Positions 34,858 through 44,103 are shown, numbered from the stretch's first letter. The stretch is 64,000 nucleotides of DNA from Ruminococcus sp. Marseille-P6503 (GCF_900604945.1 NZ_UWPB01000002.1:1178001-1242000); one strand, 5' to 3'. Notes: a model not told the origin generated them from the sequence alone. Program-made: numbers and translations.

Positions 34858-35554
34858 GCAGCTGATACCGAAAAATCAGAATCTGATTATAGAACGCTTT
34901 GAATACAGGATCATATACTGCAAAACGGGAAGAGCCAGGTATATCTCTCACCTTGATCTTATGCGTACAATGCAGAGGGTTTTTAAAAGAGCGGGTATTC
35001 CGCTTTGGTACACTCAGGGCTTCAATCCCCACGCGTATCTTATGTTTCCTCTGGCGCTTCCGCTGGGAACGGACAGCTGTACGGAGATACTGGACGTTGC
35101 GCTTGTTGAAAAGCTGGAGTACGGCGAGATAAAGGACAGGCTTAACGCGGCTATGCCGGAGGGTCTGAAAGTACGCAGCGTCGCGGAGCCGATAATGAAG
35201 CATACGGAAATCGCGTCTGCGGAATATGTTATACGTTTTACCTGTAATTACGGCGCTGACAGGGCTAAGGAGCTGTTTTATGATTTCCTCGGTCAGGACA
35301 GGATAGAAATAGAGAAGCGTTCAAAGAAAAAAGGAATAAATCTGGTGGACATCAAACCGCACATACGGCTTGTAAGCGCCGCTGCTGAAAACGGAGAAAC
35401 GCTTATAGACCTGATACTTCCGGCGGGAAACAGCTTTAATCTCAATACCGCGGCGGTAATCGACGCATTCTGCCGCAGCAAATCCGTTGAAATAAACAGT
35501 ATATATACAGAACGCACAAAAATCATGACTGAATCGGGCGAACTTTTTATATAA
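34850..35554 (+). CDS. DUF2344 (TIGR03936) radical-SAM-linked protein
   Basis: 234 residues from GTG 34850, after GCGGAGGTG. The motif YISHLDLMRTMQRVFKRAGI followed by YTQGFNPHAYL defines the DUF2344 family. These proteins are either fused to or encoded next to the TIGR03960 radical SAM protein and are taken to act with it, perhaps in RNA modification (inference). The 8-base overlap with the upstream gene supports a fixed stoichiometric partner. Confidence 0.88.
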   Translation: MAKQLIPKNQNLIIERFEYRIIYCKTGRARYISHLDLMRTMQRVFKRAGIPLWYTQGFNPHAYLMFPLALPLGTDSCTEILDVALVEKLEYGEIKDRLNAAMPEGLKVRSVAEPIMKHTEIASAEYVIRFTCNYGADRAKELFYDFLGQDRIEIEKRSKKKGINLVDIKPHIRLVSAAAENGETLIDLILPAGNSFNLNTAAVIDAFCRSKSVEINSIYTERTKIMTESGELFI

Positions 35555-35561
35555 CAGACAA

Positions 35562-35590
35562 TTGAAATGAAGCGCGTTTTGTGATATAAT
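35562..35590 (+). promoter_or_regulatory. Promoter of rplS
   Basis: TTGAAA (35562-35567), 17 bases, TATAAT (35585-35590), right after the DUF2344 stop. Confidence 0.8.
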
Positions 35591-35596
35591 ATTAAA

Positions 35597-35752
35597 GCAT
35601 TTGAATTACCGTCGGACTTTGTACGACGAGAGTTAGTGCCGTTTTCCGTTATGCGGAAAGACATTAAAGCGGACAGTCCTCTGGCTTTGCGGAATAAGCT
35701 GTTTCCGCCATAAAGCGAATGAATGTCTGAAAATAAACAGGAGGTATTTAAA
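35597..35752 (+). ncRNA. Structured 5' leader of rplS, possible L19 leader
   Basis: About 155 bases between the promoter and rplS contain several local hairpins: CGTCG/CGACG (around 35611-35630), TTTCCG/CGGAAA (around 35643-35659) and GCGGA/TCCGC (around 35690-35708). L19 leaders are known from Firmicutes at this position, but I did not confirm the consensus. Confidence 0.4.
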
Positions 35753-36097
35753 GTGGACGCTTTAAAACTTATTTCAAATTCAAGCTTAAAATCAGAGGTT
35801 CCCGTTATTAACGTGGGAGACACCGTAAAGGTTCACGTTAGGATCAAGGAAGGCGACAAGTCGAGGATTCAGGTATTTGAAGGAACGGTTATTTCCAAGA
35901 AGCACGGCGGTATCAATGAAACGTTTACCGTTCGCCGCGTAGCTCACGGCTGCGGAATCGAGAGAGTATTCCCTGTACATTCCCCCGTTGTAGAGAAGGT
36001 AGAGGTTGTAAGAAGCGGACGTGTCCGCAGAGCCAAGCTGTACTATCTCCGCAGCAGAGTCGGAAAGGCAGCCAAGGTCAAGGAAGCAATCAGATAA
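35753..36097 (+). CDS. rplS: 50S ribosomal protein L19
   Basis: 114 residues from GTG 35753, which follows CAGGAGGTA; the upstream open frame to 35723 has no site. [20 protein letters not shown], the [16 protein letters not shown] core and [17 protein letters not shown] are typical. L19 lies at the 30S-50S interface. It has its own promoter and a strong terminator, so it is probably monocistronic although lepB and rbgA follow. Confidence 0.97.
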   Translation: MDALKLISNSSLKSEVPVINVGDTVKVHVRIKEGDKSRIQVFEGTVISKKHGGINETFTVRRVAHGCGIERVFPVHSPVVEKVEVVRSGRVRRAKLYYLRSRVGKAAKVKEAIR

Positions 36098-36108
36098 TTT
36101 TAAGTTTA

Positions 36109-36139
36109 AAGAGCCGGTTCTGTCCGGCTCTTGTTTTTT
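36109..36139 (+). terminator. Intrinsic terminator of rplS
   Basis: AAGAGCCGG (36109-36117) pairs with CCGGCTCTT (36124-36132), then GTTTTTT. Confidence 0.92.
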
Positions 36140-36287
36140 GCAGGAAACTGCGCCGGCTTGCTGCGGCGCGCAAAGCGCGGGACTGCATATCAAGGCAAAT
36201 GCGTTCTGCCGGGGAACCGCTGTGCTGTCGGCGAGGCTGCCGAGTTGTAAAATTGTCGTTAATATGCCGCTTTTTTTGATAAAGCCC

Positions 36288-36316
36288 TTGAAATCCGCAG
36301 CATATTTTGATATAAT
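36288..36316 (+). promoter_or_regulatory. Strong promoter of the lepB-rbgA-rnhB operon
   Basis: TTGAAA (36288-36293), 17 bases, TATAAT (36311-36316). The rest of the gap after the rplS terminator shows nothing else. Confidence 0.8.
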
Positions 36317-36379
36317 AATTTTATATGATTATTTTAATATAAATCTGCCTTGAAAGGGCAGGGAAATAGAGGCATTGCT

Positions 36380-36976
36380 ATGCAAAAAGATAAAAGCGGC
36401 GGCGATAATAACAGACTGCCGTCAAAGGTACTGAATGAGGTATTGGAATGGGTGGAATCTTTTATTTTCGCCGTTTTTGTAGTTATTCTTATTTTTATGT
36501 TTGTTTTTCGCAACGTTGTGGTAGAGGGCCCCTCTATGAATTCTACGCTGAGCGACGGCGACAGGCTTATTATTTATCATTTTAACTATAAGCCTCAGCG
36601 GGGAGATATTATAGTGCTCAACAGCGTGGGACTGGGTAAAACTATAATAAAGCGCTGCATAGGAATCGGCGGAGATACGGTTCGCATAGACTATTCCGAC
36701 AATTCGGTGACAGTAAACGGAGAAAAGCTTGAGGAAGATTATATCAATGAGGAAATGACAGTGCTGCCAGGCTTTGATACTCAGTATTTAGATGACAATG
36801 ACGATAATGTTTTTGAGTATCAGGTTCCGGAGGGTAAGCTTTTTGTTATGGGCGACAACAGGAATCATTCTACGGACAGCAGATCGTATTTAGTCGGTTT
36901 TATTGACGAGGACGATGTTCTGGGCAAGGCTATATTCCGGATCCTTCCGTTCAGCGGATTCGGAAGAATAAGGTGA
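36380..36976 (+). CDS. lepB: Signal peptidase I, first copy
   Basis: 198 residues from ATG 36380, with AGAGG 8 bases upstream; the frame extends to TTG 36350 without a good site. One N-terminal membrane helix (IFAVFVVILIFMFVF) followed by the catalytic Ser52 in VEGPSMNSTL, Lys91 in GKTIIKRCIG and the FVMGDNRNHSTDSR box. It removes signal peptides of secreted proteins at the outer membrane face. A second copy follows after 6 bases. Confidence 0.93.
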   Translation: MQKDKSGGDNNRLPSKVLNEVLEWVESFIFAVFVVILIFMFVFRNVVVEGPSMNSTLSDGDRLIIYHFNYKPQRGDIIVLNSVGLGKTIIKRCIGIGGDTVRIDYSDNSVTVNGEKLEEDYINEEMTVLPGFDTQYLDDNDDNVFEYQVPEGKLFVMGDNRNHSTDSRSYLVGFIDEDDVLGKAIFRILPFSGFGRIR

Positions 36977-36982
36977 CGACGG

Positions 36983-37567
36983 ATGAATCTCAATAAGCGC
37001 GCGGAAAAATACGATCCTGATTCGTTTGCCAGCGGAGTTTTAGGCTGGGCGGAAACCTTGGTTATGGCGGTTTTCGTTGTCATACTGATGTTTACCTTTG
37101 TGTTTAAAATAGTTGTCGTTGTTGGAAGTTCGATGGAAAATACGCTTTTTCAGGACGACCGTCTGATAATTTCCAATCTCTGCTACGATCCCTCAAGAGG
37201 TGATATCGTAGTTATAAATTCCGGCGTTATGAACGAGGTAATTGTCAAAAGGGTTATAGCGACTGCCGGCGAAACCGTAAGGATAGATTATAACAAATGC
37301 GAGGTGGAGATCGGCGGAAGGGTTCTTGACGAGCCGTACATAAAGGAGCGGATGGTGAATACCGGAAGCTTCAGCGAGGTCTTTTATGATGCTGAGAACG
37401 ACTGCTATGAATATACGGTTCCGTTCGGCTATGTGTTCGTGATGGGCGACAACCGGAATCATTCTACGGACAGCCGTGAGATTGGTCTTGTTTCTGAAGA
37501 TGAGATACTTGGCAGAGTCGTATATCGGTTTTATTCCGATAAGGCTGAGAGCGGAAAAGTAGCCTGA
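36983..37567 (+). CDS. lepB: Signal peptidase I, second copy
   Basis: 194 residues. Membrane helix ~25-42, catalytic Ser50 in VVGSSMENTLF, Lys89 in NEVIVKRVIA and the same FVMGDNRNHSTDSR box as copy one, with otherwise modest similarity: a local but old duplication. Both copies keep the Ser-Lys dyad and are presumably active, perhaps with different substrate ranges (inference). It reads into rbgA after 22 bases. Confidence 0.92.
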   Translation: MNLNKRAEKYDPDSFASGVLGWAETLVMAVFVVILMFTFVFKIVVVVGSSMENTLFQDDRLIISNLCYDPSRGDIVVINSGVMNEVIVKRVIATAGETVRIDYNKCEVEIGGRVLDEPYIKERMVNTGSFSEVFYDAENDCYEYTVPFGYVFVMGDNRNHSTDSREIGLVSEDEILGRVVYRFYSDKAESGKVA

Positions 37568-37589
37568 GTCTGGCTGAAAGGAGAAATTT

Positions 37590-38504
37590 ATGAGCGAGGT
37601 TTCCAATATACAGTGGTTTCCGGGACATATGGCTAAGACCAGACGTATAATGCAGTCTAATCTTAAGCTGGTTGACGTTGTTGTGGAAATTACAGACGCA
37701 AGAATACCTTACTCCAGCAGAAATCCTGAAATGGATCGTCTTGTGGGTTCAAAGCCCAGACTGCTGCTGCTGAACAAGGCTGATTCTGCCGATGAAACTG
37801 TTACTTCGATGTGGATCGATCATTATAAAAGAAGAGGCGTTGCGGTAATCGCAACGGATTGCCGGAGCGGCAAGAACGTCAGCAAGTTTTACGCCGTTTT
37901 GAACGAGCTTATGTCCGATAAGCTTGCTCAGTGGGAAACTCACGGAATGAAGGGAAGACCTATAAGAATTATGATCGTGGGTATCCCGAACGTTGGCAAA
38001 TCGTCTTTTATAAACCGTCTTGCTGGTGCGAGGAGAGCTAAGGTTGAGGACAGACCCGGAGTTACCCGAGGGAAGCAGTGGGTCAGTCTTGACGGAAATA
38101 TCGAGCTGCTTGATATGCCGGGGGTATTGTGGCCCAAGTTCGAGGATAAGAACGTAGGCGAGCGGCTTGCTTTTACCGGCGCTGTGAAGGATGATATAAT
38201 GGATATGGAATATCTTGCCTGTAGGTTTCTGGAGTTTCTGAACGGGAATTATCCGGGTCTTATAACTCAGAGATACGGCGTTGCCGTCGATGATATTCCG
38301 GAGAACGATCCCGATACGCCGGGGTGCGTTCAGGGCTTTGAGATACTTGAACGGATAGGAAGGAAAAGAGGCTTTCTGCTTTCCGGAGGGGAGATCAATA
38401 CCGAAAGGGCGGCCATTACGGTGATCGACGAATTCAGAAGCGGTAAGATCGGCAGATTGTCTTTGGAAAAACCAAATGAAATAAAGAGCGGTGACTTAAG
38501 ATGA
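37590..38504 (+). CDS. rbgA: Ribosome biogenesis GTPase RbgA (YlqF)
   Basis: 304 residues with circularly permuted GTPase motifs: G4 LLNKAD precedes G1 GIPNVGKSSFINRL and G3 DMPGVLWP. The N-terminus IQWFPGHMAKTRR is diagnostic. RbgA promotes a late step of 50S assembly. AAAGGAG precedes the ATG; the end overlaps rnhB by ATGA. The RbgA-RnhB order is conserved in Firmicutes. Confidence 0.95.
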   Translation: MSEVSNIQWFPGHMAKTRRIMQSNLKLVDVVVEITDARIPYSSRNPEMDRLVGSKPRLLLLNKADSADETVTSMWIDHYKRRGVAVIATDCRSGKNVSKFYAVLNELMSDKLAQWETHGMKGRPIRIMIVGIPNVGKSSFINRLAGARRAKVEDRPGVTRGKQWVSLDGNIELLDMPGVLWPKFEDKNVGERLAFTGAVKDDIMDMEYLACRFLEFLNGNYPGLITQRYGVAVDDIPENDPDTPGCVQGFEILERIGRKRGFLLSGGEINTERAAITVIDEFRSGKIGRLSLEKPNEIKSGDLR

Positions 38505-39115
38505 CCCTTGCGGAATTTGACGATGAATACAGAAAAAAGTATCCGATCGTCTGCGGTGCGGACGAAGCGGGGAGAGGACCTCTTGCCGGGGCTGTTTTTG
38601 CGGCCGCGGTGATCTTTGCGCCGGATACTGTGATAGAGGGTATAAACGACAGCAAAAAGCTGACCGCTAAAAAGCGAGAGAAGCTTTTTGAGGAGATAAC
38701 GGAAAAGGCGGAGTATTTTTCGATTCAGCGCGCAGAGGTTGAGGAAATCGAAAAAATAAACATTCTGCAGAGCGCTATGCTTGCAATGAAAAGAGCCGTT
38801 GAGGATATAGACTGCGCTTCGGATATCGTGCTGATAGACGGGAATAAAGTACCTGAGTTTGCCTATAGGACAGAACCGATCGTCAAGGGCGACGGAAAAT
38901 CCCAGAGCATTGCCGCCGCTTCGATTCTTGCAAAGGTTGCAAGGGATAAATATATGGAGGAAATGGCTGAAAAATATCCTCAGTATCAGTTTGAAAAACA
39001 CAAGGGCTACGGAACCAGGCTTCATTATGAAATGCTTGATAAATTCGGTCCCTGCGAGATACACAGGCTAAGCTTTCTTAAAAAGTATTATGAAAGAAAA
39101 AATCAGCTCCCGTAA
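38501..39115 (+). CDS. rnhB: Ribonuclease HII
   Basis: 204 residues. CGADEAGRGPLAGAVFAAAV carries the first catalytic acidic residues, followed by DSKKLTAKKREKL, VLIDGNKVP and HKGYGTRLHYEML. Cleaves RNA of RNA-DNA hybrids and removes misincorporated ribonucleotides. It overlaps rbgA by 4 bases and yraN by 26. Confidence 0.96.
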   Translation: MTLAEFDDEYRKKYPIVCGADEAGRGPLAGAVFAAAVIFAPDTVIEGINDSKKLTAKKREKLFEEITEKAEYFSIQRAEVEEIEKINILQSAMLAMKRAVEDIDCASDIVLIDGNKVPEFAYRTEPIVKGDGKSQSIAAASILAKVARDKYMEEMAEKYPQYQFEKHKGYGTRLHYEMLDKFGPCEIHRLSFLKKYYERKNQLP

Positions 39116-39464
39116 GCTTGGAGATATAGGAGAGGACGCCGTCTGTAGGTTTCTTCAAAAGAATCAGTACGAAATTCTGGACAGAAATTTTACGATCCGA
39201 GGCGGAGAAATAGATATTGTTGCAAGAAAAAACGGAGTTGTTGTTTTTGTTGAAGTCAAAACGAGAAAAAGAAACTCCCTGACCTCCGGCGAGGAGGCTG
39301 TTGACGCTTTAAAGCGAAAGCATATAATAAAGGCGGCGGAGCGGTATCTGTGCGGGCTTGAGAAGCCTTTTCCGTGCAGATTTGACGTTGCCGCGGTTGA
39401 GCTTGACAAAAACAGAGCCGTTAAGCTTAAATATTACGTTGCGGCGTTTGACGCTAGTAAGTAA
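39090..39464 (+). CDS. UPF0102/YraN-family endonuclease-like protein
   Basis: 124 residues. GDIGEDAVCRFLQKNQYEIL and GGEIDIVARKNGVVVFVEVKTR hold the Asp-Glu-x-Lys pattern of a restriction-endonuclease-like fold. The family is nearly universal and usually sits beside rnhB; a nuclease role in repair or recombination is inferred but not established. The start lies inside rnhB, a 26-base overlap. Confidence 0.9.
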   Translation: MKEKISSRKLGDIGEDAVCRFLQKNQYEILDRNFTIRGGEIDIVARKNGVVVFVEVKTRKRNSLTSGEEAVDALKRKHIIKAAERYLCGLEKPFPCRFDVAAVELDKNRAVKLKYYVAAFDASK

Positions 39465-39499
39465 TGGCTTTGCCAATTTATAAAGAAGGGTGAAATTTT

Positions 39500-40990
39500 A
39501 TGTATTACAAGAGTACCAGAAACAGCGGAGTAAACGTAACGTCTGCTCAGGCTATCGCACAGGGGATTTCAAAGGACGGAGGCTTGTTTGTGCCTTCGGA
39601 GATCCCTGCCGTTTCTATGGACGATATCAAGGCGCTGGGAGAAATGACCTACGCCCAGAGGGCATTGTTTGTGTTCTCAAAGTATCTGACGGATTTTACC
39701 GAAGCGGAAATCAGATACTGCGTTGACAGCGCGTATAACGATAAAAATTTCGATACCGCCAATATAGCCGAGCTTGCTCATCTGTTTGACGGGACCTATA
39801 TGCTTGAACTGTGGCACGGTCCTACCTGCGCGTTTAAGGATATGGCGCTGCAGATACTGCCTTATCTGCTTACGACGTCCGCCAAAAAGCTTGAGCTAAA
39901 CAGGAAGATAGTTATTCTTGTAGCTACCTCGGGCGATACAGGCAAGGCGGCGCTGGAGGGCTTCAGAGACGTCCCCGATACCGAGATCCTTGTGTTCTAT
40001 CCTGAGGACGGCGTTTCCGCCATGCAGAAGAAGCAGATGACGACGCAGGAGGGTGAAAACGTCGGCGTTTGCGCTATCAAAGGCAATTTTGACGACGCTC
40101 AGAACGGCGTTAAGGCTATTTTCACCGATGAGAAGATAGCTTCGGAGCTTTCCGCCGCCGGCATGATGTTCTCGTCTGCAAATTCCATCAACTGGGGACG
40201 TCTTGCTCCTCAGATCATCTATTATGTTTCGACCTATGCTCAGCTTGTGAAGGACGGAGAAATAAATCCCGGGGATAAAATCAATATCGTAGTTCCCACG
40301 GGAAATTTCGGCAATATTCTTGCCGGATACTATGCTAAGAAAATGGGAATTCCGGTAAATAAGCTTATATGCGCTTCAAACGCCAACAATGTGCTTACAG
40401 ATTTTATAAGAACTGGAGTTTACGACAGAAACCGTCCGTTCCATACTACGATTTCACCTTCGATGGATATACTTATTTCCTCTAACCTGGAAAGACTGCT
40501 TTATCATCTGTGCGGTGAAAACGACGCTCAGATAAGAGAGTGGTTCGGCGCTCTGGCGCAAAGCGGCAGATATGAAGTAACAGACGAGGTGAAGGCGGTT
40601 CTGAAGGACGAATTTTACGCCGGCTGCTGCGACGATGTTCAGACCAAGGAATGTATCAGGGAAATATACGGTAAATATTCATATACCTGCGATACGCACA
40701 CGGCAGTCGCGGTCAAGGTTTATGAGGATTATAAGGCTGCGACTGGAGATAACACAAAAACGGTTATCGCTTCAACGGCAAGTCCGTATAAATTCTCCGG
40801 CTCAGTGCTGGAGGCTATAGGCGCCGATACGGACGCCGACGAATTTGCCTTGGTGGAGAAGCTTTATGAGGCTTCAAAGATTCCTGTACCGGCTTCGCTT
40901 GCGGCGCTGAAGGATAAGGAGGTCAGATTCACCGAAACCGTTGACAGATACGAAATGAAGGATTACGTTTTCAGAGCTCTGGGAATTTAA
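39500..40990 (+). CDS. thrC: Threonine synthase
   Basis: 496 residues, the long (class with N-terminal Thr_synth_N domain) form. PLP-binding Lys lies in GPTCAFKDMALQILP, the phosphate/PLP loop in VATSGDTGKAALEGF, and PTGNFGNILAGYYAKKMG is diagnostic. It converts O-phosphohomoserine to threonine. GAAGGGTG precedes the ATG. No other threonine-pathway gene is nearby. Confidence 0.94.
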   Translation: MYYKSTRNSGVNVTSAQAIAQGISKDGGLFVPSEIPAVSMDDIKALGEMTYAQRALFVFSKYLTDFTEAEIRYCVDSAYNDKNFDTANIAELAHLFDGTYMLELWHGPTCAFKDMALQILPYLLTTSAKKLELNRKIVILVATSGDTGKAALEGFRDVPDTEILVFYPEDGVSAMQKKQMTTQEGENVGVCAIKGNFDDAQNGVKAIFTDEKIASELSAAGMMFSSANSINWGRLAPQIIYYVSTYAQLVKDGEINPGDKINIVVPTGNFGNILAGYYAKKMGIPVNKLICASNANNVLTDFIRTGVYDRNRPFHTTISPSMDILISSNLERLLYHLCGENDAQIREWFGALAQSGRYEVTDEVKAVLKDEFYAGCCDDVQTKECIREIYGKYSYTCDTHTAVAVKVYEDYKAATGDNTKTVIASTASPYKFSGSVLEAIGADTDADEFALVEKLYEASKIPVPASLAALKDKEVRFTETVDRYEMKDYVFRALGI

Positions 40991-41005
40991 ACGATATTAC
41001 TATGT

Positions 41006-41070
41006 ACAGTCTGACTTGCTCTAAACAGGTCAGACTGTCGGTTATTCCGTCGTTCAGCGGCAGAATAACC
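41006..41070. promoter_or_regulatory. Two perfect hairpins between convergent thrC and DUF1540 gene
   Basis: ACAGTCTGAC (41006-41015) with GTCAGACTGT (41029-41038), and GGTTATTC (41040-41047) with GAATAACC (41063-41070). Neither is followed by a clear T-run, so they may be unconventional terminators or mRNA 3'-end stabilisers for both directions. Confidence 0.5.
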
Positions 41071-41085
41071 TGTTAAAGGCAGTAA

Positions 41086-41253
41086 TTAGCAGCCTCTTGC
41101 TTTAAAGGTCTTGCACTCTGTTTCATCACAGCAGTTAGGATTTGAGCAAGTACAGCATACGTCGATTTTACCGGCAGTACACTCGCAGCCGTCTTTGTTG
41201 TAAACACAGTTCTTAACGTCGCAGTTAATGCCGTAAATTCTTTCCTTTTCCAT
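41086..41253 (-). CDS. Small cysteine-rich DUF1540 protein
   Basis: 55 residues, ten cysteines, beginning MEKERIYGINCDVKNCVYN with GKIDVCCTC and ETECKTFKARGC at the end. The spacing C-x-V-x-x-C...C-x-A-x-x-I-x-V...C-x-T-F fits DUF1540, small metal-binding proteins common in Clostridia and often linked to sporulation; function unknown. GGAAGGAGTGATTACTG precedes the ATG. Confidence 0.85.
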   Translation of the reverse strand: MEKERIYGINCDVKNCVYNKDGCECTAGKIDVCCTCSNPNCCDETECKTFKARGC

Positions 41254-41270
41254 CAGTAATCACTCCTTCC

Positions 41271-41288
41271 GCAACAGTTGTTGCAACA
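41271..41288. promoter_or_regulatory. GCAAC/GTTGC palindromes between divergent genes
   Basis: GCAAC-AGTT-GTTGC (41271-41284) overlaps GTTGCAAC (41280-41287), giving two nested inverted repeats midway between the DUF1540 and phosphoesterase starts. Could be an operator acting on both; TTGCAA 41281 could also serve as a -35 box. Confidence 0.35.
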
Positions 41289-41348
41289 TTATTATGCTCA
41301 TAACGTATGTATTTATTATGGAAATTTTGACCGTAAGGAGGTAACCGA

Positions 41349-42059
41349 TTGAGCCTGTTTGTTATGGCGGATCTGCACTTGTCGCTGTCTGTAAACAAGC
41401 CGATGGATATTTTCGGCGGATGGCAGGATTATATGCGGAGAATTGAGGAAAACTGGCAGAAAAAAATCAGTCCTGACGATACGGTAGTTATTCCCGGAGA
41501 TATATCGTGGGCGATGGGACTTGAAAAATCCTATAAGGATATGGAATTTCTGAATAAGCTCAACGGCAAAAAAATTATTTCAAAGGGCAATCACGATTAC
41601 TGGTGGAACACGAAAAATAAAATGGATAATTTTTTCAGAAAAAACGGTTTTGATACGCTTAATATTCTTCACAACAATCATTATGCGTACGGAAGCGTTG
41701 GAATATGCGGAACCCGCGGCTGGATAAACGACGGCGGCGCCGAGGAGGATAAAAAGGTCATTCTGCGTGAGGCTGGCAGGCTGGAAGCTTCAATAAGCTC
41801 CGCTGAAAGCGTCGGTTTGAATCCGGTGGTATTTCTGCATTATCCGCCTGTATTCGGAACTAGCTGCAATTACGATATACTGAACGTTCTGCACAGGCAT
41901 AAAATTAAATGGTGTTTTTACGGTCATATTCACGGCAGCGGCCATGAATTTGCTGTGAACGGTGAGCGGGACGGAGTGAATTACCGGCTTATTTCAAGCG
42001 ATTTCTTGCAATTTGACCCAATGAACATAACGAAAATTGTGCAATGTGACAATTTATAA
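41349..42059 (+). CDS. Calcineurin-like metallophosphoesterase
   Basis: 236 residues from TTG 41349 after AAGGAGGT. All metal ligand blocks are present: MADLHLS, VIPGDISWAMG, SKGNHDYWW, VVFLHYPPVF and FYGHIHGSGHE. The family hydrolyses phosphomonoesters or phosphodiesters with two metal ions; the substrate is unknown. It precedes tig by 73 bases but tig has its own promoter. Confidence 0.85.
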   Translation: MSLFVMADLHLSLSVNKPMDIFGGWQDYMRRIEENWQKKISPDDTVVIPGDISWAMGLEKSYKDMEFLNKLNGKKIISKGNHDYWWNTKNKMDNFFRKNGFDTLNILHNNHYAYGSVGICGTRGWINDGGAEEDKKVILREAGRLEASISSAESVGLNPVVFLHYPPVFGTSCNYDILNVLHRHKIKWCFYGHIHGSGHEFAVNGERDGVNYRLISSDFLQFDPMNITKIVQCDNL

Positions 42060-42067
42060 AAAAACAC

Positions 42068-42096
42068 TGGAAAAAATCAAATGTATGTGCTATAAT
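42068..42096 (+). promoter_or_regulatory. Promoter of tig-clpP-clpX
   Basis: TGGAAA (42068-42073), 17 bases, TATAAT (42091-42096) with an upstream TG (extended -10). No CtsR-type heptad repeat was recognised. Confidence 0.6.
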
Positions 42097-42132
42097 TATT
42101 TAGATACATTTATTTAATGGAGGAATTAAAAA

Positions 42133-43413
42133 ATGAGTTTAAAGTCTGCAAATAAGGTTGAAACCAATAAGATGGAACTGGAGATAGAGATTTCTGCCGA
42201 AGCTTTTGAAGAGGCGATCGAAAAGGCTTATCAGAAAGCGAAAAAGAATATTACGATTCAGGGCTTCCGCAAGGGAAAGGCTCCCCGTAAGCTTATTGAA
42301 AAGCAGTACGGCGAGGGCGTGTTCTATGAGGACGCTGTTAATCTGCTTTACGGTCCCGAGGTTGACGGGGCAATTGCCGAATCCGGCGTTGAGCTCGTAG
42401 CAAGACCCGAGGTAGAGGTTACCTCTATTGATAAGAACACAGGCGTTGCGCTCAAGGTCGTATGCATTACAAAGCCTGAAGTTGAGATCAAGGATTATAA
42501 GGGTATAGAAGTTGAGAAAACTGTCAATGCTGTAACTGACGAAGATATTGACAGGGAATGTGATAAGCTCAGAGAGAAGAATGTTCGTATCATTACAGTT
42601 GACGACAGAGCGGCTGAAATGGGCGACGACGTTGTTATTGATTTTGAGGGCTTCAAGGATGACGTTGCCTTCGACGGCGGAAAGGCTGAGGACTTTACGC
42701 TTTCGCTGGGAAGCGGCCAGTTTATTCCCGGCTTTGAGGAGGCTATCGCCGGACATAACGCCGGTGAGAAGTTTGATATCAACGTTACTTTCCCTGAGGA
42801 GTATCAGGTTAAGGAGCTTGCAGGCGCGCCGGCAGTATTCAAAATTAACCTTAAATCCATCTCTAAGAAGGAGCTTCCGGAGCTTGACGACGATATGATC
42901 AAGGATTCTACCGAGTTCGATACGGTTGACGAGTATAAGGCGGACGTTAAGAAGAAGCTTGAGGAGGCTGCTGGAAAGGCTGCCGACGCTCAGGTTGAGG
43001 AAAAGCTGTTTGATACGGTTATCGAAAACATGACCGCTGAAATTCCTCAGGTTATGTTTGACAACAGAGTAAACGAAATGATAAATGAGCTTGCTCAGAG
43101 GCTTCAGCCGCAGGGAATTACCCTCGATCTTTACCTTCAGTACACCGGTCAGACCATGGATACTCTTAAAAAGGCTTATATGGAGCAGGCTGAAAAGCAG
43201 GTAAAGCTCAGACTTGCACTTGAGCAAATCGTAAAGGCTGAGGGAATCGAGGCTTCCGAGGAGGAGGTAAACGAGGAGTTTGCAAAGCTTTCCGATACTT
43301 ATAAGATGGACGTGGATCAGATAAAGACTTACATCCGCGGAGAGGATCTTGCAAAGGATATTGCCGTAGGCAAGGCGGTAGACATGATTAAGGAAGCTGC
43401 CGTTATAAAGTAA
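42133..43413 (+). CDS. tig: Trigger factor
   Basis: 426 residues in three domains: ribosome-binding N-terminus with the signature loop [22 protein letters not shown]-type peptidyl-prolyl isomerase middle ([12 protein letters not shown] ... [12 protein letters not shown]), and a helical C-terminal chaperone region. It meets nascent chains at the ribosome exit. The leading gene of tig-clpP-clpX, an order found widely in bacteria. Confidence 0.97.
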   Translation: MSLKSANKVETNKMELEIEISAEAFEEAIEKAYQKAKKNITIQGFRKGKAPRKLIEKQYGEGVFYEDAVNLLYGPEVDGAIAESGVELVARPEVEVTSIDKNTGVALKVVCITKPEVEIKDYKGIEVEKTVNAVTDEDIDRECDKLREKNVRIITVDDRAAEMGDDVVIDFEGFKDDVAFDGGKAEDFTLSLGSGQFIPGFEEAIAGHNAGEKFDINVTFPEEYQVKELAGAPAVFKINLKSISKKELPELDDDMIKDSTEFDTVDEYKADVKKKLEEAAGKAADAQVEEKLFDTVIENMTAEIPQVMFDNRVNEMINELAQRLQPQGITLDLYLQYTGQTMDTLKKAYMEQAEKQVKLRLALEQIVKAEGIEASEEEVNEEFAKLSDTYKMDVDQIKTYIRGEDLAKDIAVGKAVDMIKEAAVIK

Positions 43414-43433
43414 TCACTGTAATATTTTGTCGC

Positions 43434-43462
43434 TTTCGCTCGCCGTTTTTCAGCGGGCGAAA
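43434..43462 (+). promoter_or_regulatory. Intercistronic hairpin between tig and clpP
   Basis: TTTCGCTCGC (43434-43443) pairs with GCGGGCGAAA (43453-43462), with no T-run after it. Likely a processing or stability element rather than a terminator, with the clpP ribosome binding site 12 bases downstream. Confidence 0.45.
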
Positions 43463-43487
43463 AGCATATAACTGGGAGGTAATGAAA

Positions 43488-44075
43488 ATGGCATTGATAC
43501 CTTATGTAGTAGAACAGACCAGCAGAGGCGAGCGCAGCTATGATATTTATTCAAGACTGCTCAACGACAGAATAATTATGCTCTGCGATCAGATCGACGA
43601 CGCCGTTGCAAGCGTTGTCGTAGCTCAGCTGCTTTATCTGGAGGGTCAGGATCCGGAAAAGCATATTGATCTTTATATCAACAGTCCCGGCGGTTCGATC
43701 ACAGCGGGAATGGCTATCTATGATACAATGCAGTATATAAAGTGCGAGGTTTCAACTATCTGTATCGGTATGGCGGCTTCAATGGGAGCTTTTCTCCTTT
43801 CAAGCGGAGCCAAGGGAAAAAGGCTTTCTCTTCCCAACAGCGAGATTCTTATTCATCAGCCGCTAATTTCAGGCGGTCTTTCCGGTCAGTGTACAGATAT
43901 AAAGATCCACTCGGATCATCTGGTGAGAACCAGAGAAAAAATGAACCGTATCCTTTCGGAGAATACCGGAAAACCTATCGAACAGATCAATATAGATACC
44001 GAGCGCGACAACTATATGACGGCTCAGCAGGCAATGGAATACGGTCTTATTGATAAAGTAATAACCAACAGATAG
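43488..44075 (+). CDS. clpP: ATP-dependent Clp protease proteolytic subunit
   Basis: 195 residues from ATG 43488, 8 bases after GGGAGGT (an ATG at 43482 is too close). Catalytic triad Ser98 ([11 protein letters not shown]), His123 (LIHQPL) and Asp near 170 (NIDTERDNY) intact. Forms the 14-subunit barrel used with ClpX, encoded next. Family length is normal. Confidence 0.97.
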   Translation: MALIPYVVEQTSRGERSYDIYSRLLNDRIIMLCDQIDDAVASVVVAQLLYLEGQDPEKHIDLYINSPGGSITAGMAIYDTMQYIKCEVSTICIGMAASMGAFLLSSGAKGKRLSLPNSEILIHQPLISGGLSGQCTDIKIHSDHLVRTREKMNRILSENTGKPIEQINIDTERDNYMTAQQAMEYGLIDKVITNR

Positions 44076-44103
44076 TTTCAAACAGATAGGATTGGTGTAA
44101 CAA

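Noticed and set aside
42139-43227. 362-codon minus-strand frame opposite trigger factor
   Set aside because: Leu/Asn-rich antisense shadow of tig; no start signal and the plus-strand gene is certain.
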